A stretch of 64,000 nt of DNA. It comes from Butyrivibrio sp. FCS014 (lineage in GTDB: Bacteria > Bacillota > Clostridia > Lachnospirales > Lachnospiraceae). Of the stretch, positions 55,572 through 64,000 are shown one piece after another (position 1 is the stretch's first letter; each line of letters starts with the position of its first letter). The notes below the pieces were generated by a model. That model was not told the origin of the DNA. It did no database searches and was given only the letters and a program-made list of their open reading frames with translations. The stretch is taken from contig NZ_JAHA01000019.1 in the NCBI RefSeq assembly GCF_000526935.1, forward strand, positions 310,001-374,000, written 5' to 3'. The position numbers and the translations under genes were made by a program.

Positions 55572-55666
55572 TAAGCAATTCTCCTTCACTGCAATGTGGT
55601 AAAGTCAAAAAAATTATAATCACAACTTAACATAATACAAATTTAAAAACAACATAGTTTTTTCAC

Positions 55667-55699
55667 AAAAAAATACTGCCGATTTGATTCTCGGCAGTA
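55667..55699 (-). terminator. Terminator after the DUF342 gene
   Basis: Nine-base stem tactgccga / tcggcagta with an eight-base loop, followed on the minus strand by a run of seven T. It starts 16 bases past the stop codon. Confidence 0.88.
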
Positions 55700-55714
55700 C
55701 TTTTGCACTAATAT

Positions 55715-58231
55715 TCAGATAACTACGATTTTCTCCTTCTTAGCATCCGTCCTGAAGGTAAGCTTGTCGTAGGTTTTTCTGTCCTCTATGGCCTTGTAGA
55801 TGACCCCGGATATTATAAGTATCGTATTGGCAAAAATATACTCGGTGACCACAACACATGCTCCGTTTCCCTTGTCTATCTCGGCCTGAAGGGCTGTCTG
55901 CTCCGCAAGAAGCTCTTTTATCCTGATCTCCTTACTGGTAACAGCGGCATTGATCTTAACCTTCCACTGCATTAGCTCGCGATTTCCGGCTCCTACCTCC
56001 TTGAGTCTTTCTTTTTCCTTATTGAGTACTTCAAGCTGCTCGCTCTCGCGGTTTATAGCCTTCTGGGTGTTGTTGTACTGATTCAGGATGCCGGAGTTGA
56101 CGCCTATGTTCACTATGGTCTTGGCTCCTGTCTTGTTGCCAAGCTGAGCTGCTTCAACACCGTACAGAGCGTTGATGGTTCCGCCGTAGATAGTTCCCGA
56201 ACGTCCAAGAGTCTTTATGCTTCCTCTGGAATCTATCTTGCAGTTAAAGAAATAATTGGCGGAAATATTCTCTCCCGAAATAGTGGAGCCCTCAAAATAC
56301 TTGGCGGTGATATCGCCTCCGGCAGTGACGCTTCCTCTTATTGGCGCTGTAACGCCGCCCTTGATCAGTATTCTTCCGCCGGCGGTAATATCGGAACTCT
56401 CCATGTGGCCACCGATAACAATGTCGCCGGTTGCTTCCACAACGCTGCCGGAATGGACATCTCCCACAACGTATATGGATCCGTCGTATTTGATCCTCTT
56501 ATCGGTTATCTTAACATCCTGAACAACCATCAGTTTCCTGATGTCCACCTTTCCGTCCACCATGCTGATGGCACCGGTTATAGTGGCGACATAAGTAACT
56601 CTGTCGTTCATTATCATGAAGCCGTTTCCCTTAAGGATCGGTGTCTCTTTTCCCGGAACTGCCTTTACAAAATTGCCGAAAACATCATAGCCGTCCAGGC
56701 CTCTTGTGGCCTTATGATAAAAGGCAATCTTATCCCCCACCTTGACCTGCTGAAGGTTTCCCACATCTGTAAGGTCCGCGGTTCCGTCCTTAAGGATCTT
56801 GGGTTCATTCCTTCCCGCGGTGTCAAAAAAGTAATCGTAGAATCCGTTGGTGCCGTTAATGACCTCTTTTCCCGTGGCCACGATATACTTCTCGTTCGGG
56901 TCAAAGTCTTTTTCGATGTTTTCCAGGGTATCTTTGCTCACTCCGTAAACGATGCCGCATTTTTTCAGGAACTTCTCGAGTATTGTCTTCGTGTATTTCT
57001 TTCCGTCACCCCTTAAGGGGAGTTTCAGCTGCGCCATCATCCTGTTATCGGATATGGTCAGATAATCATCTTTGCGCTCATACAGCTCCTGGGCTATATA
57101 ATCATCCCCGGTAAGCTTGGCTCCTGCCGCTGTTGCCGCGGTAATGTTCTCGATCTGAACAGCCTTATCCTTGTCGTAATCGCCATTGATGAGTTTTAGC
57201 CTTATCCGGCGCATGTCCCTGGCGGTGTACATGAGGGATGAATATTTGGATATATCCAGTCCGTCTTCTATGCCCAGGCGGATCTCACGCATCTGGTCTG
57301 CCTGGTAAAGGGGCTTTCGATAAGGGGTTATATCTATCTGGTGCTCTAAGCCGGTGCGCATCTCAAACATCTGCTGCCAGTTGTAAGCCGCGTCTGCATA
57401 CTGGTGAACGTCTACACCGGATTCAAGGCCCAGCCTGATCTCTCTGATGGCATCACCTTTCATATCACCGGAGATGTAATTATCTATGGGAAGCCCTTTC
57501 TTTATGGCTATCCTTACCTCTTCAAGCTGCCCCTCATCAAAGCGTTCCGCTATGTATTTGGAAATATCAACGCCATCCAGGAACGCCTTGTGAAGCTGAT
57601 TCAGGATTGCTGCGTTGTATCTTTCTATCTGGGCAGGTGTAAAGACAAGTCCATCCTCGGCGCTTTCTCTGATGGCCCTCATCTTAAGAAAGGGAGTAGA
57701 CACAGATGCATAAGACGAAATATCAATACCCGCCTGAAGGCCCTTCCTGATCTCACGCATCTGAAGGCTGTCAAAAGCCGGATCAAGATAAAAGATAACG
57801 GGAACAGGATTATCTATATTAAGGCCCAGTCTGACCTCTCGCATCTGATCGGCAAAGAAATCCTTTCTAGCGTACTGTGATACATCGACACCGGCAGCAA
57901 TGCCCTGTCTTATCTGCGACAGCTGAAGGACGTCAAAGCCTTTTTTTCTGTACTCTGACATATCTATTCCCTGATACATCTCAAGGCGCATTTCTTCCAT
58001 GGCGGTCCAGGGCATGGAGGGATCCATGTATCTTTTGACGTCTACCTTGTCGTTGATTCCTTTTCTTATCTCCGCAAGCTGAAGAGCGTTGAATTTCAAA
58101 GCCCTAAGCTTCTCCACATCAGCGCCCAATTGTTTTAAAAGTTCAAGTTCTTTTTCAACAGAGTTCTCATTAAAGGACTTCAACCCGGAATAACTATTTC
58201 GTGCAAGCTTATCATCGTCAATAATCGCCAT
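55715..58231 (-). CDS. FapA (DUF342) family protein with eleven N-terminal repeats
   Basis: Protein of 838 residues. Residues about 40-350 hold some eleven tandem units, mostly exactly 26 residues. The pattern is Q-M-R-E-I-R-x-G-L-x-x-G-x-D-I-S-x-Y (for example QMREIRKGLQAGIDISSY, QMREIRLGIEDGLDISKY). Two units are irregular. The rest is the DUF342/flagellar assembly protein A domain (GDKIAFYHKATRGLDGYDVFG, ILIKGGVTAPIRGSVTAGGD), with the repetitive beta-helix-like glycine pattern, then a coiled coil near 720-800. FapA is linked to polar flagellar assembly in some bacteria and is uncharacterised in others. No flagellar genes are nearby. The ATG at 58231 follows AGGGG; an earlier ATG lacks a ribosome site. 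Confidence 0.85.
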   Translation of the reverse strand: MAIIDDDKLARNSYSGLKSFNENSVEKELELLKQLGADVEKLRALKFNALQLAEIRKGINDKVDVKRYMDPSMPWTAMEEMRLEMYQGIDMSEYRKKGFDVLQLSQIRQGIAAGVDVSQYARKDFFADQMREVRLGLNIDNPVPVIFYLDPAFDSLQMREIRKGLQAGIDISSYASVSTPFLKMRAIRESAEDGLVFTPAQIERYNAAILNQLHKAFLDGVDISKYIAERFDEGQLEEVRIAIKKGLPIDNYISGDMKGDAIREIRLGLESGVDVHQYADAAYNWQQMFEMRTGLEHQIDITPYRKPLYQADQMREIRLGIEDGLDISKYSSLMYTARDMRRIRLKLINGDYDKDKAVQIENITAATAAGAKLTGDDYIAQELYERKDDYLTISDNRMMAQLKLPLRGDGKKYTKTILEKFLKKCGIVYGVSKDTLENIEKDFDPNEKYIVATGKEVINGTNGFYDYFFDTAGRNEPKILKDGTADLTDVGNLQQVKVGDKIAFYHKATRGLDGYDVFGNFVKAVPGKETPILKGNGFMIMNDRVTYVATITGAISMVDGKVDIRKLMVVQDVKITDKRIKYDGSIYVVGDVHSGSVVEATGDIVIGGHMESSDITAGGRILIKGGVTAPIRGSVTAGGDITAKYFEGSTISGENISANYFFNCKIDSRGSIKTLGRSGTIYGGTINALYGVEAAQLGNKTGAKTIVNIGVNSGILNQYNNTQKAINRESEQLEVLNKEKERLKEVGAGNRELMQWKVKINAAVTSKEIRIKELLAEQTALQAEIDKGNGACVVVTEYIFANTILIISGVIYKAIEDRKTYDKLTFRTDAKKEKIVVI

Positions 58232-58403
58232 AATTACCCCTGTTTTCAAAATTGTACAGTTAATATTATTATAAAGCATAATCACGCATTTTTGTTAATA
58301 CGCTAACATGTTTTCGTAAGTTTTAATATTTCATCCCTTTGTATAAATTGTACAAAATCGTATTTTTAACATTACATTTTTCCCTCAAAAATGCACTAAA
58401 AAA

Positions 58404-58432
58404 TTGACACACAGCCCGCATTCCATTAGACT
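58404..58432 (+). promoter_or_regulatory. Sigma-A promoter of the dehydratase subunit genes
   Basis: Perfect TTGACA (58404-58409), 17-base spacer, TAGACT (58427-58432). It lies about 45 bases before the start codon of the first subunit gene. The rest of this 246-base gap to the divergent DUF342 gene is AT-rich with no further element recognised. Confidence 0.55.
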
Positions 58433-58477
58433 TGATTTATAAAGATTTAATATTTTAATAGGTAGGAGAATCAACTA

Positions 58478-59680
58478 GTGAAAGACTTAAAACATCTGAT
58501 CTACTTCGAGAATCTGCTTCTCGAAGCAAACAATGAGCTGGTTCAGAAAGCCCAGGCAGATGGCAGGATCTGCGTGGCTTATACCTGTGAGAACACCCCC
58601 GAGCCATTACTTAACCTTGAGGGTGCTTTTTCTGCGAGACTTCGTGCTCCCAGAACAGGTTCTTTGGACATTTCAACTTATTACATGACCAGCTTCTTAT
58701 GCGAATACAGCCGTGCTCTCTTAGAGCGTGCCATTGAGGGCGGCTATAACTTTGCCGACTGTATCATCACTCCCGACGGCTGTTCCATGATGAACCGCTG
58801 TATCGAAAACATGGAGCTTTTAAAGACCATGGGACAGGGCAAGGATAAGTTCTTCTTTGAGTACATGGAGATTCCCATGAAGGCCGACGACAACGGTCTT
58901 AACCTCTATGTCCTTCAGTGCAAAAATCATATCCTTACTCCTCTTCATGAGAAATACGGCATTGATATTTCAGATGCTGCCATCAGAAAGGCAGTTGCCG
59001 AGCACAACGAGATCTGCGAGCTGATCCGTGCCATCGGCGACTACAGAAAAGAAGTCAATCCCAGAATAACCGGATATGAATTCAACGTTATCACCCTGGC
59101 AACCTACGTTGCTCCCAAGTACCTCATTAAGGATAAGCTCAAGGAGACCTTAGAGGAGCTCAAGACCCGTGAGCCTGATGAGAACAGCAAATTCAGAGCA
59201 AGAGTCATGGTTGTTGGTTCCGAGGTTGATGATACTGATTTTATTAAACTGATCGAGGAATCAGGAGCCTATGTTTGTGCAGACAGATTCTGCTACGGCT
59301 CTCTTCCCGGAAGAAATCCCATTGTTCTTAACGACGATGAGGACGCCCTTACACAGATCTGCAGAGCCTACATGAACAAGGGTGAGTGCCCCAGATTCAT
59401 GAATACCGACAAGATGGATCACCGCAGGATCTATGTGGATGAGCTGGCAAAAGAGTATAAGGCTGACGGTATCATCTACGAACAGATGAAGTTCTGTGAT
59501 CCCTGGGCTTACGAGAAGATGATGGGCTCTCACATTCTCAATGAGAAATACGGCTATCCTGTTCTTGCCGTTGACCGTCCTTACTCCATCGGTAATTCAG
59601 GTCAGATGCAGACCAGAGTACAGGCTTTTGTAGAGAGCATCGAGATTAAGAATATTCAGAGAGGTAACGCGAATGGCTAA
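58478..59680 (+). CDS. 2-hydroxyacyl-CoA dehydratase family subunit (HgdB/BadD type), smaller
   Basis: Protein of 400 residues of the 2-hydroxyacyl-CoA dehydratase D-component family, whose members bind a [4Fe-4S] cluster and take part in radical dehydrations or related reductions. Candidate ligands are Cys in VAYTCENTPEP (about 31), DCIITPDGCSMMNRC (about 90-105), DRFCYGSLPGR (about 268) and GECPRF (about 305). It starts with GTG, with AGGAG about ten bases upstream. The next gene overlaps it by eight bases. The substrate cannot be assigned. Confidence 0.85.
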   Translation: MKDLKHLIYFENLLLEANNELVQKAQADGRICVAYTCENTPEPLLNLEGAFSARLRAPRTGSLDISTYYMTSFLCEYSRALLERAIEGGYNFADCIITPDGCSMMNRCIENMELLKTMGQGKDKFFFEYMEIPMKADDNGLNLYVLQCKNHILTPLHEKYGIDISDAAIRKAVAEHNEICELIRAIGDYRKEVNPRITGYEFNVITLATYVAPKYLIKDKLKETLEELKTREPDENSKFRARVMVVGSEVDDTDFIKLIEESGAYVCADRFCYGSLPGRNPIVLNDDEDALTQICRAYMNKGECPRFMNTDKMDHRRIYVDELAKEYKADGIIYEQMKFCDPWAYEKMMGSHILNEKYGYPVLAVDRPYSIGNSGQMQTRVQAFVESIEIKNIQRGNANG

Positions 59681-61238
59681 ACAGGTTGGCGCCGATAGAC
59701 TTGGCGATTTTTATAAAGAGGGCTCCAAGGTTCGTAAACGCCGTGAATGGCGTGGCCTTGCAGACACAATGTATGACTATTCAAGATGGCTTAAGATCAT
59801 GATGACTCTCGGCAAGTTCGTCATGAAGCCAAGAAATGTAAAGGCCATGTTCCGCTACAGATGGATGGCCAACTACCTTGCCGTTCCCATGATGGTAGAC
59901 AGACATACTCAGGGACTTAGAGGTGAATACCTTCGAATCTGCCACGAGGAGCAGGATCTTGTAATCGATGACGTTGCAAAGCTCCTTGATTCACTCTTCA
60001 GAGGTGACCGCAGAATCGGTAACGACAAGAAATTCTCCGACAAGGTTGTTCTTGTGGATGAAAACGAGATGACAGCTGTAATGATGGGCTTCCCCACTCT
60101 TAAGTGTCTCTCCAGAGAAACACCTTCTACCTATGTATCCGTTCTTCTTAACCAGTACGCAGCCTGCCACTACATTGACGTGGCTCAGGAATTCGGTCTT
60201 GCAGGAGATGTTTGTCCCATGCCTGAGGCCGAGGCCGGCGTTTCCATCGACGATGATGCTCCCGTTCTTGGTGCCTGCGCTATCCAGTGCAACACCACCT
60301 GCGACGGCTCACTTCTTGGAAACGGCGTAATCTCCCAGCGTCTTGAGCACGAGGACGGAATCCCCGTATTCCAGCTGGCTGCTCCTCTTCGTCACAGAGA
60401 GGACGATGTTCAGGAATATGCCGCTCAGGAGATTCGAAATGCCATCGCCTTCATTGAGAAACACACAGGCGTTAAGTGGGACTGGGATGCATACTTTGAA
60501 TGTGCAAAGCGTGTTAACTACGCTACCGAATGCCGTCAGGAATGGCTTGAGATGAACCGCACACCTTATCCTCAGGTATTCGGATCAAATCTGGCTCTTT
60601 ATACCGAGACCAACTACATGGCTATCTGCGGAAGAGTTGCCGCCTTTGAGAAGGCAGACCGCAAGATCACAAAGCTTGCCCGCCAGGCTTACGCCAAAAA
60701 GAAAATGGCTGCCAAAGAATACAGACACAGAGCCATCGTATGGGGCGTTCAGTCTCACTACTACATGGACTTCCTTGTATGGCTCCTTAACTGCTGGGGT
60801 ATTGTTCCTCTTACAGATATGCTTTCAATGGTATCCACCAAGAAGCTGGTAACTGAGGATACTCCCGAAAACAGAGAACAGGCTATCTACGATATGGCCT
60901 GGCTTACCGAGAACATGATCATGAGAAACCGTACTCACGGCGGATATAAGGTACTTCTTGATGAGCTTTGGGAGTTTGTTGAGATGTTCAACGCTGATAT
61001 GGTTATTCTTTGGGAGCACATGAGCTGCAAGGCTCTTGACGGAATGCACGGTCTCTTCGAGGAGAAAGCCCGGGAAAAGGGTATCAATCTTGTGTGGGTA
61101 ACCCACGACCTGTTTGATCCCCGTATCATCTCACGTCAGGGAGTTCGTGATCAGATCAATTCCTACATGAGGACAGTATTTAACGAGGAGCCCATTGATC
61201 CTTCACTTGAAGTACTTCCCGATGATAAGTCATGGTGA
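59673..61238 (+). CDS. 2-hydroxyacyl-CoA dehydratase family subunit, larger
   Basis: Second member of the same family, 521 residues. Candidate cluster ligands are FPTLKCLSRETPS (about 143), VCPMPEAEAG (about 180) and GACAIQCNTTCDGSLLGNG (about 199-217). The end reads INLVWVTHDLFDPRIISRQG. With the previous subunit it should form a heterodimer. Characterised systems need an ATP-dependent activator (HgdC type), which is not adjacent here; it may be encoded elsewhere, or the pair may be a different cluster protein. Codon use is that of a highly expressed gene. Confidence 0.85.
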   Translation: MAKQVGADRLGDFYKEGSKVRKRREWRGLADTMYDYSRWLKIMMTLGKFVMKPRNVKAMFRYRWMANYLAVPMMVDRHTQGLRGEYLRICHEEQDLVIDDVAKLLDSLFRGDRRIGNDKKFSDKVVLVDENEMTAVMMGFPTLKCLSRETPSTYVSVLLNQYAACHYIDVAQEFGLAGDVCPMPEAEAGVSIDDDAPVLGACAIQCNTTCDGSLLGNGVISQRLEHEDGIPVFQLAAPLRHREDDVQEYAAQEIRNAIAFIEKHTGVKWDWDAYFECAKRVNYATECRQEWLEMNRTPYPQVFGSNLALYTETNYMAICGRVAAFEKADRKITKLARQAYAKKKMAAKEYRHRAIVWGVQSHYYMDFLVWLLNCWGIVPLTDMLSMVSTKKLVTEDTPENREQAIYDMAWLTENMIMRNRTHGGYKVLLDELWEFVEMFNADMVILWEHMSCKALDGMHGLFEEKAREKGINLVWVTHDLFDPRIISRQGVRDQINSYMRTVFNEEPIDPSLEVLPDDKSW

Positions 61239-61344
61239 GCAGAGCACTTGCCGAGGTATTTTCGAGGCTAGTGCGAGCCATGGGTGAATACTTAGCGAGG
61301 TATTTTCGAGCTTAGTATGAATCCCTTGAGCAGAGCACTTGCCG
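61236..61344. repeat. Short direct repeats between the dehydratase gene and the small membrane protein
   Basis: An 18-base block (tgagcagagcacttgccg) occurs at 61236 and 61327. A 15-base block (cgaggtattttcgag) occurs at 61252 and 61296, each second copy in the same orientation. The last bases of the dehydratase gene (its TGA) are inside the first copy. The remainder of this 139-base gap is unassigned. Confidence 0.75.
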
Positions 61345-61377
61345 GGTTATAAATTATATTATAAGGAGTATTCTTCT

Positions 61378-61545
61378 ATGATGACATTTTTACATATTCT
61401 CAAAGTCATAGCCATCGTGATCGCAGCGCTCTTCGCTCTCACCTTCACGGTATATATCTTCAATCTTGACATGAAGCTCACAGCGGCCATCGAGCCCTGG
61501 CTTCTTAAGCACTACGACAAGATCGACAGAGATCAGCATCTTTGA
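61378..61545 (+). CDS. Small single-pass membrane protein
   Basis: Protein of 55 residues: one membrane segment (about 4-25, HILKVIAIVIAALFALTFTV) and a charged tail (LLKHYDKIDRDQHL). Not recognised by name. GGAG lies nine bases before the ATG at 61378, and a strong terminator follows directly. The frame is open 13 codons further upstream without a ribosome site. The position after two co-directional dehydratase genes suggests a related role, perhaps membrane anchoring. Confidence 0.7.
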   Translation: MMTFLHILKVIAIVIAALFALTFTVYIFNLDMKLTAAIEPWLLKHYDKIDRDQHL

Positions 61546-61560
61546 TTGATCAATCAGTCA

Positions 61561-61593
61561 AGGGGACGTCCAAGCCGGACGTCCCCTTTTTTA
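61561..61593 (+). terminator. Terminator of the dehydratase run
   Basis: Perfect 11-base stem aggggacgtcc / ggacgtcccct with a five-base loop and a run of T directly after. It lies 16 bases past the small protein's stop. Confidence 0.95.
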
Positions 61594-61607
61594 TTTAACA
61601 CTTTTTA

Positions 61608-62603
61608 TTAAACAAATTGACATTCTGCAAATATTGCATTTACCGCGGCGGTATATTCACCTTTGGTTTTGGCCTTCCTGATAGCTTTAAGGTGTTTCTC
61701 ACAGTCCTTGAAGTGAACATGGAGAAATGCCCAGTGCTCCAGCATCTTACAGATGACGTTGCGATCCTCCGGGATGTACTCGGAGTAGCCACGGTAAAGC
61801 TCTGAAAGATATGTACGAAGCTCCTCAGGATGCAGACCATCTCCACCACACAGCCTTCTTACAAGAGCGGGGTCATATAAGAGCCCTCTTCCCATCATCA
61901 CTGCAGAGACTTCATCTCTCACATCTCCAAGGCTTTCCATTATCCTCTCAAGATCCTCGGGAGAATTAACATCGCCGTTGTAACAGATATCAGCCTTACC
62001 TCCAAAGTCCCTGTATGCCCTCACAGCGTCTTTAAAGGCCTCTATCCGGGCTTTTCCGGAATAATAGTCCTCACGTACCCTGGCGTGGATTATCAGCTCT
62101 TTTACGGGAAAACGGGCGTAGCTTTCCATAAGGTCTTTCGCTTCATCAGGATCATAGAACCCCAGCCTTGTCTTAAGGGAAATGTCCATGTCGTCATCTT
62201 TAAGCTCGTTAAAAATACCCTTCAGCATTTCCTCAAGGTAATAACCGTCCGTCAGAAGTCCCGCTCCCTTATGTCTGTTGATGACTGTAGGTGCAGGGCA
62301 GCCAAGGTTAAGGTTAAGATCCCTGTAGCCCAGCTGTCTTATCTGTCTTGCTCCCCATACAAAGGTCTCGACATTGCCGGACATTATCTGGACCGAGATC
62401 TCTTTGGAATAGTCCTTAAAGCCTTCAATGTGTTCCGGCAGGATATCTTTCTTTTCCCTCTTCTTGAAATGAAGGTTCTTGGGAGTCGTAACAAAAGGCG
62501 TGAAGTATTTGTCCACGCCCTCGCCGAATATCTTCTTATGTGTATTTCTAAGTGGATAGAGGGTGATGCCCTCCATTGGTGCGTAGTAGTATCTCATAAT
62601 CAT
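61608..62603 (-). CDS. dus: tRNA-dihydrouridine synthase
   Basis: FMN-dependent enzyme of 331 residues that reduces uridines in the D-loop of tRNA. Family landmarks are YYAPMEGITLYPLRNTHKK (start), PFVTTP, the active-site cysteine in LNLNLGCPAPTVINRHKGAG (about 100), SLKTRLGF, ELIIHARVREDYYSG and CYNGDVNSPED, then MMGRGLLYDPAL. The subfamily (DusA, B or C) is not clear. It starts at MIMRYY; the ATG two codons later is the alternative. It converges with the dehydratase run across its terminator. Confidence 0.93.
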   Translation of the reverse strand: MIMRYYYAPMEGITLYPLRNTHKKIFGEGVDKYFTPFVTTPKNLHFKKREKKDILPEHIEGFKDYSKEISVQIMSGNVETFVWGARQIRQLGYRDLNLNLGCPAPTVINRHKGAGLLTDGYYLEEMLKGIFNELKDDDMDISLKTRLGFYDPDEAKDLMESYARFPVKELIIHARVREDYYSGKARIEAFKDAVRAYRDFGGKADICYNGDVNSPEDLERIMESLGDVRDEVSAVMMGRGLLYDPALVRRLCGGDGLHPEELRTYLSELYRGYSEYIPEDRNVICKMLEHWAFLHVHFKDCEKHLKAIRKAKTKGEYTAAVNAIFAECQFV

Positions 62604-62624
62604 GGATTATACCATAAGACGACG

Positions 62625-62690
62625 AGCCGAGCGAATGCTTGCATTCATTCGGCGACCGTAAGTGATAACAGGCGCCCTGCGCCTGTTATT
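62625..62690 (-). terminator. Two hairpins between the lipoprotein and dus genes
   Basis: A stem ataacaggcgc / gcgcctgttat with a three-base loop (about 62667-62691) lies 18 bases past the lipoprotein stop. It is preceded by gccga..gcgaatg / cattcattcggc near 62627-62654. There is no T-run on the minus strand, so this is a structural barrier or processing site rather than a classic terminator. Confidence 0.45.
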
Positions 62691-62708
62691 CCACAATTAG
62701 TTACAAAA

Positions 62709-63734
62709 TCAGAATTCAAATTCCGAAAGCGGAAGCAATCCAAGATCTGTGTATACGCTGTCTTTTTCACGGGCTTCATTGAATTCATCCTCGGTTACCG
62801 GCTCCCACACCTCGTCTCCCCAGGATTTAAACCAGGGATTCTCGGCATTCTCATAGCCGTCATATTTATAAGCCCACTGAAGGACCATCTCTGTGGAATT
62901 GCACTCAAGGTTATACACGTTCCATCCATTTTCATCTGCTCCGCCGGAATACTCGTTAGCGATAAAGCTGTCATTGTAAACATAATATCTGTTTCTTGCA
63001 GATCCGCCCACAACCTGTGTAGGATGACGGTCTATCATGGTGAAGATGTCAAATACGGCCCCATCTGATCTTCTTCCGATAAAGAGCTCATCTATACCGT
63101 CAACGTTCACATCATGGAAAGCGTAGCCTATATCTTCAAGGGTGGCTCCGCTCTCAAGCATTGCGTAGAACTCTCCCGAATATCCGCTCTTTTCAAGAGC
63201 AACAGCATCTGCTCCGCTCTTAAGAGCATCCTTAAACTGGGAAAGAGTGTATCCGTAAAGCTCCTCTCCCTTTGTCCCTGCGCCGTACATGAATGTTCCG
63301 TCGTTTGTCGCGATCATATTCTCTATGATGCTGTCTGCGGCATCATAGAGCTTCTTAAAGTCCTCAGGCTCCTCCTCATTATAGTCCCACTGGACTTCCG
63401 TAGCCTCTCCCTTAACAACGTCATAGTACCTTCCATCCGAAACCAGCTCTCCAACCTTTCTGTAGGGGCCTCCGGCATACTCTGAAGGTATTTCTCTGGC
63501 CCATATAATAAAAGCAAGTCCGGGAAATCCCGCTTCCCTCGATGCCTTATGGTAGATGCTTATCATTCCCTCTTCCGTTTCAGCCTCATAGATACCGCTT
63601 AGTTCCTCCGGCATCGTGATCTCAAAAAGATCCGTGGTCACTGTTTGTGCCTTCGGTTTTCCCGGCACTGAGCACGCAGTAAGGGCGGCCGCCATTACCA
63701 TTACTGTCACAAGCAACAATACAATCTTTTTCAT
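62709..63734 (-). CDS. Lipoprotein of unknown function
   Basis: Protein of 341 residues with a lipoprotein signal: MKKIVLLLVTVMVMAAALTA before Cys at about 21 (lipobox LTAC). The mature protein would sit on the outer face of the membrane. It is acidic and has no recognised enzymatic motif; LFIGRRSDGAVFDIFTMIDR near 220 resembles secreted proteins of Clostridia. Two ATGs two codons apart are possible; the second (63734) gives the standard MKK start and a better distance to AGAGGAG. It has no clear functional link to its neighbours. Confidence 0.85.
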   Translation of the reverse strand: MKKIVLLLVTVMVMAAALTACSVPGKPKAQTVTTDLFEITMPEELSGIYEAETEEGMISIYHKASREAGFPGLAFIIWAREIPSEYAGGPYRKVGELVSDGRYYDVVKGEATEVQWDYNEEEPEDFKKLYDAADSIIENMIATNDGTFMYGAGTKGEELYGYTLSQFKDALKSGADAVALEKSGYSGEFYAMLESGATLEDIGYAFHDVNVDGIDELFIGRRSDGAVFDIFTMIDRHPTQVVGGSARNRYYVYNDSFIANEYSGGADENGWNVYNLECNSTEMVLQWAYKYDGYENAENPWFKSWGDEVWEPVTEDEFNEAREKDSVYTDLGLLPLSEFEF

Positions 63735-63817
63735 TTCCATTCCTCTCCTCTGACACTTTTTTAATCACCATATTCTTTATACGAACAACTTTATAAAATG
63801 GCAAAAAAAATAAAAAA

Positions 63818-63843
63818 TCCCGGACAGATTTCTCTGCCCGGGA
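63818..63843 (-). terminator. Terminator of the right-edge gene
   Basis: Stem tcccggacaga / tctgcccggga (one mismatch) with a four-base loop, followed on the minus strand by TTTTTT-A-TTTTTTTT. It lies 36 bases past the stop codon of the partial gene. Confidence 0.9.
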
Positions 63844-63878
63844 AAAATTCAAAAATATTAAGTTGACAACGTGTTTGA

Positions 63879-64000
63879 TCAGTTAATTGTCTGATCTCCG
63901 CGAGACTGAGCGTACTGAGTGCCAACAACACCGTGAAGCTGTGTCTGAATATATTCCATAACGGCCTCATCCAGAGGAATACCTGTGTCATACTTCTCTG
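63879..64000 (-). CDS. C-terminal end of an unidentified protein
   Basis: Only the last 40 codons are in the window. The visible end is acidic to neutral and soluble, with QTQLHGVVGTQYAQSRGDQT close to the stop. The frame is open to the edge and a strong terminator follows its TGA, so it is a real gene, but the fragment is too short to name. Confidence 0.6.
   Translation of the reverse strand, partial: EKYDTGIPLDEAVMEYIQTQLHGVVGTQYAQSRGDQTIN

Overview
The window is chromosomal DNA of moderate GC from a Gram-positive anaerobe of the class Clostridia, most likely family Lachnospiraceae (Butyrivibrio or Roseburia-like; the genus cannot be fixed). The signs are strong AGGAGG ribosome sites, sigma-A promoters, Rex, a CIRCE-controlled groESL operon, the arginine-agmatine-carboxyspermidine polyamine route, several cyclic-di-GMP proteins, a GGGtGRT/NifU-like pair, 2-hydroxyacyl-CoA dehydratase subunits and a group IIC intron. 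I saw no rRNA, tRNA, CRISPR array or prophage. About 46 protein genes are present; the first and last are cut by the window edges.

Layout. 1-3000: a partial membrane protein, YebC and a CorC-type membrane protein (minus strand). 3032-4517: an ATPase/DUF4143 gene bounded by a 22-bp direct repeat, with three operator-like sequences 23 bp apart at its promoter. 4562-5701: a membrane J-domain protein with a very acidic linker. 5711-12050: a run rex, coiled-coil protein, nnr, alr, SNF2 helicase behind a clear promoter. 12145-15645: a chemoreceptor, then hslO and a TRIC-type channel. 15649-26544: seven co-directional genes, speA, speE, carboxyspermidine dehydrogenase, carboxyspermidine decarboxylase, aguA, aguB and a 1139-residue double-AAA+ protein ending in an FtsH-type protease. 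26782-34931: a PreA-like oxidoreductase, groESL, a small Ser/Thr-rich protein, an MFS transporter and an EAL protein. 34918-36850: a complete group IIC intron sitting behind a terminator hairpin. 36900-42808: a phosphoesterase, a heterodimeric ABC exporter and an SPFH/NfeD pair. 43031-47972: two diguanylate cyclases around the NifU-like/GGGtGRT pair. 48159-55571: argH, asd, an ATPase-like protein with a ruined P-loop, and topoisomerase III. 55715-63740: a DUF342 protein with 26-residue repeats, a dehydratase subunit pair plus a small membrane protein, a tRNA-dihydrouridine synthase and a lipoprotein.

How the genes fit together. The polyamine genes spell out arginine to agmatine to N-carbamoylputrescine to putrescine to carboxyspermidine to spermidine. 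The aspartate semialdehyde needed for the fourth step is the product of asd at 53025-54110, and argH supplies arginine. The most unusual object is the last gene of the polyamine run. It joins a Clp-like AAA+ module, a receiver-like middle region and a complete FtsH AAA+/M41 protease in one protein with no membrane segment. Other points worth attention are the SpeE with an altered active-site motif and no speD nearby, the repeat-bearing insertion in the decarboxylase, the P-loop-less DUF234 protein beside topB, and the direct-repeat-bounded ATPase cassette.
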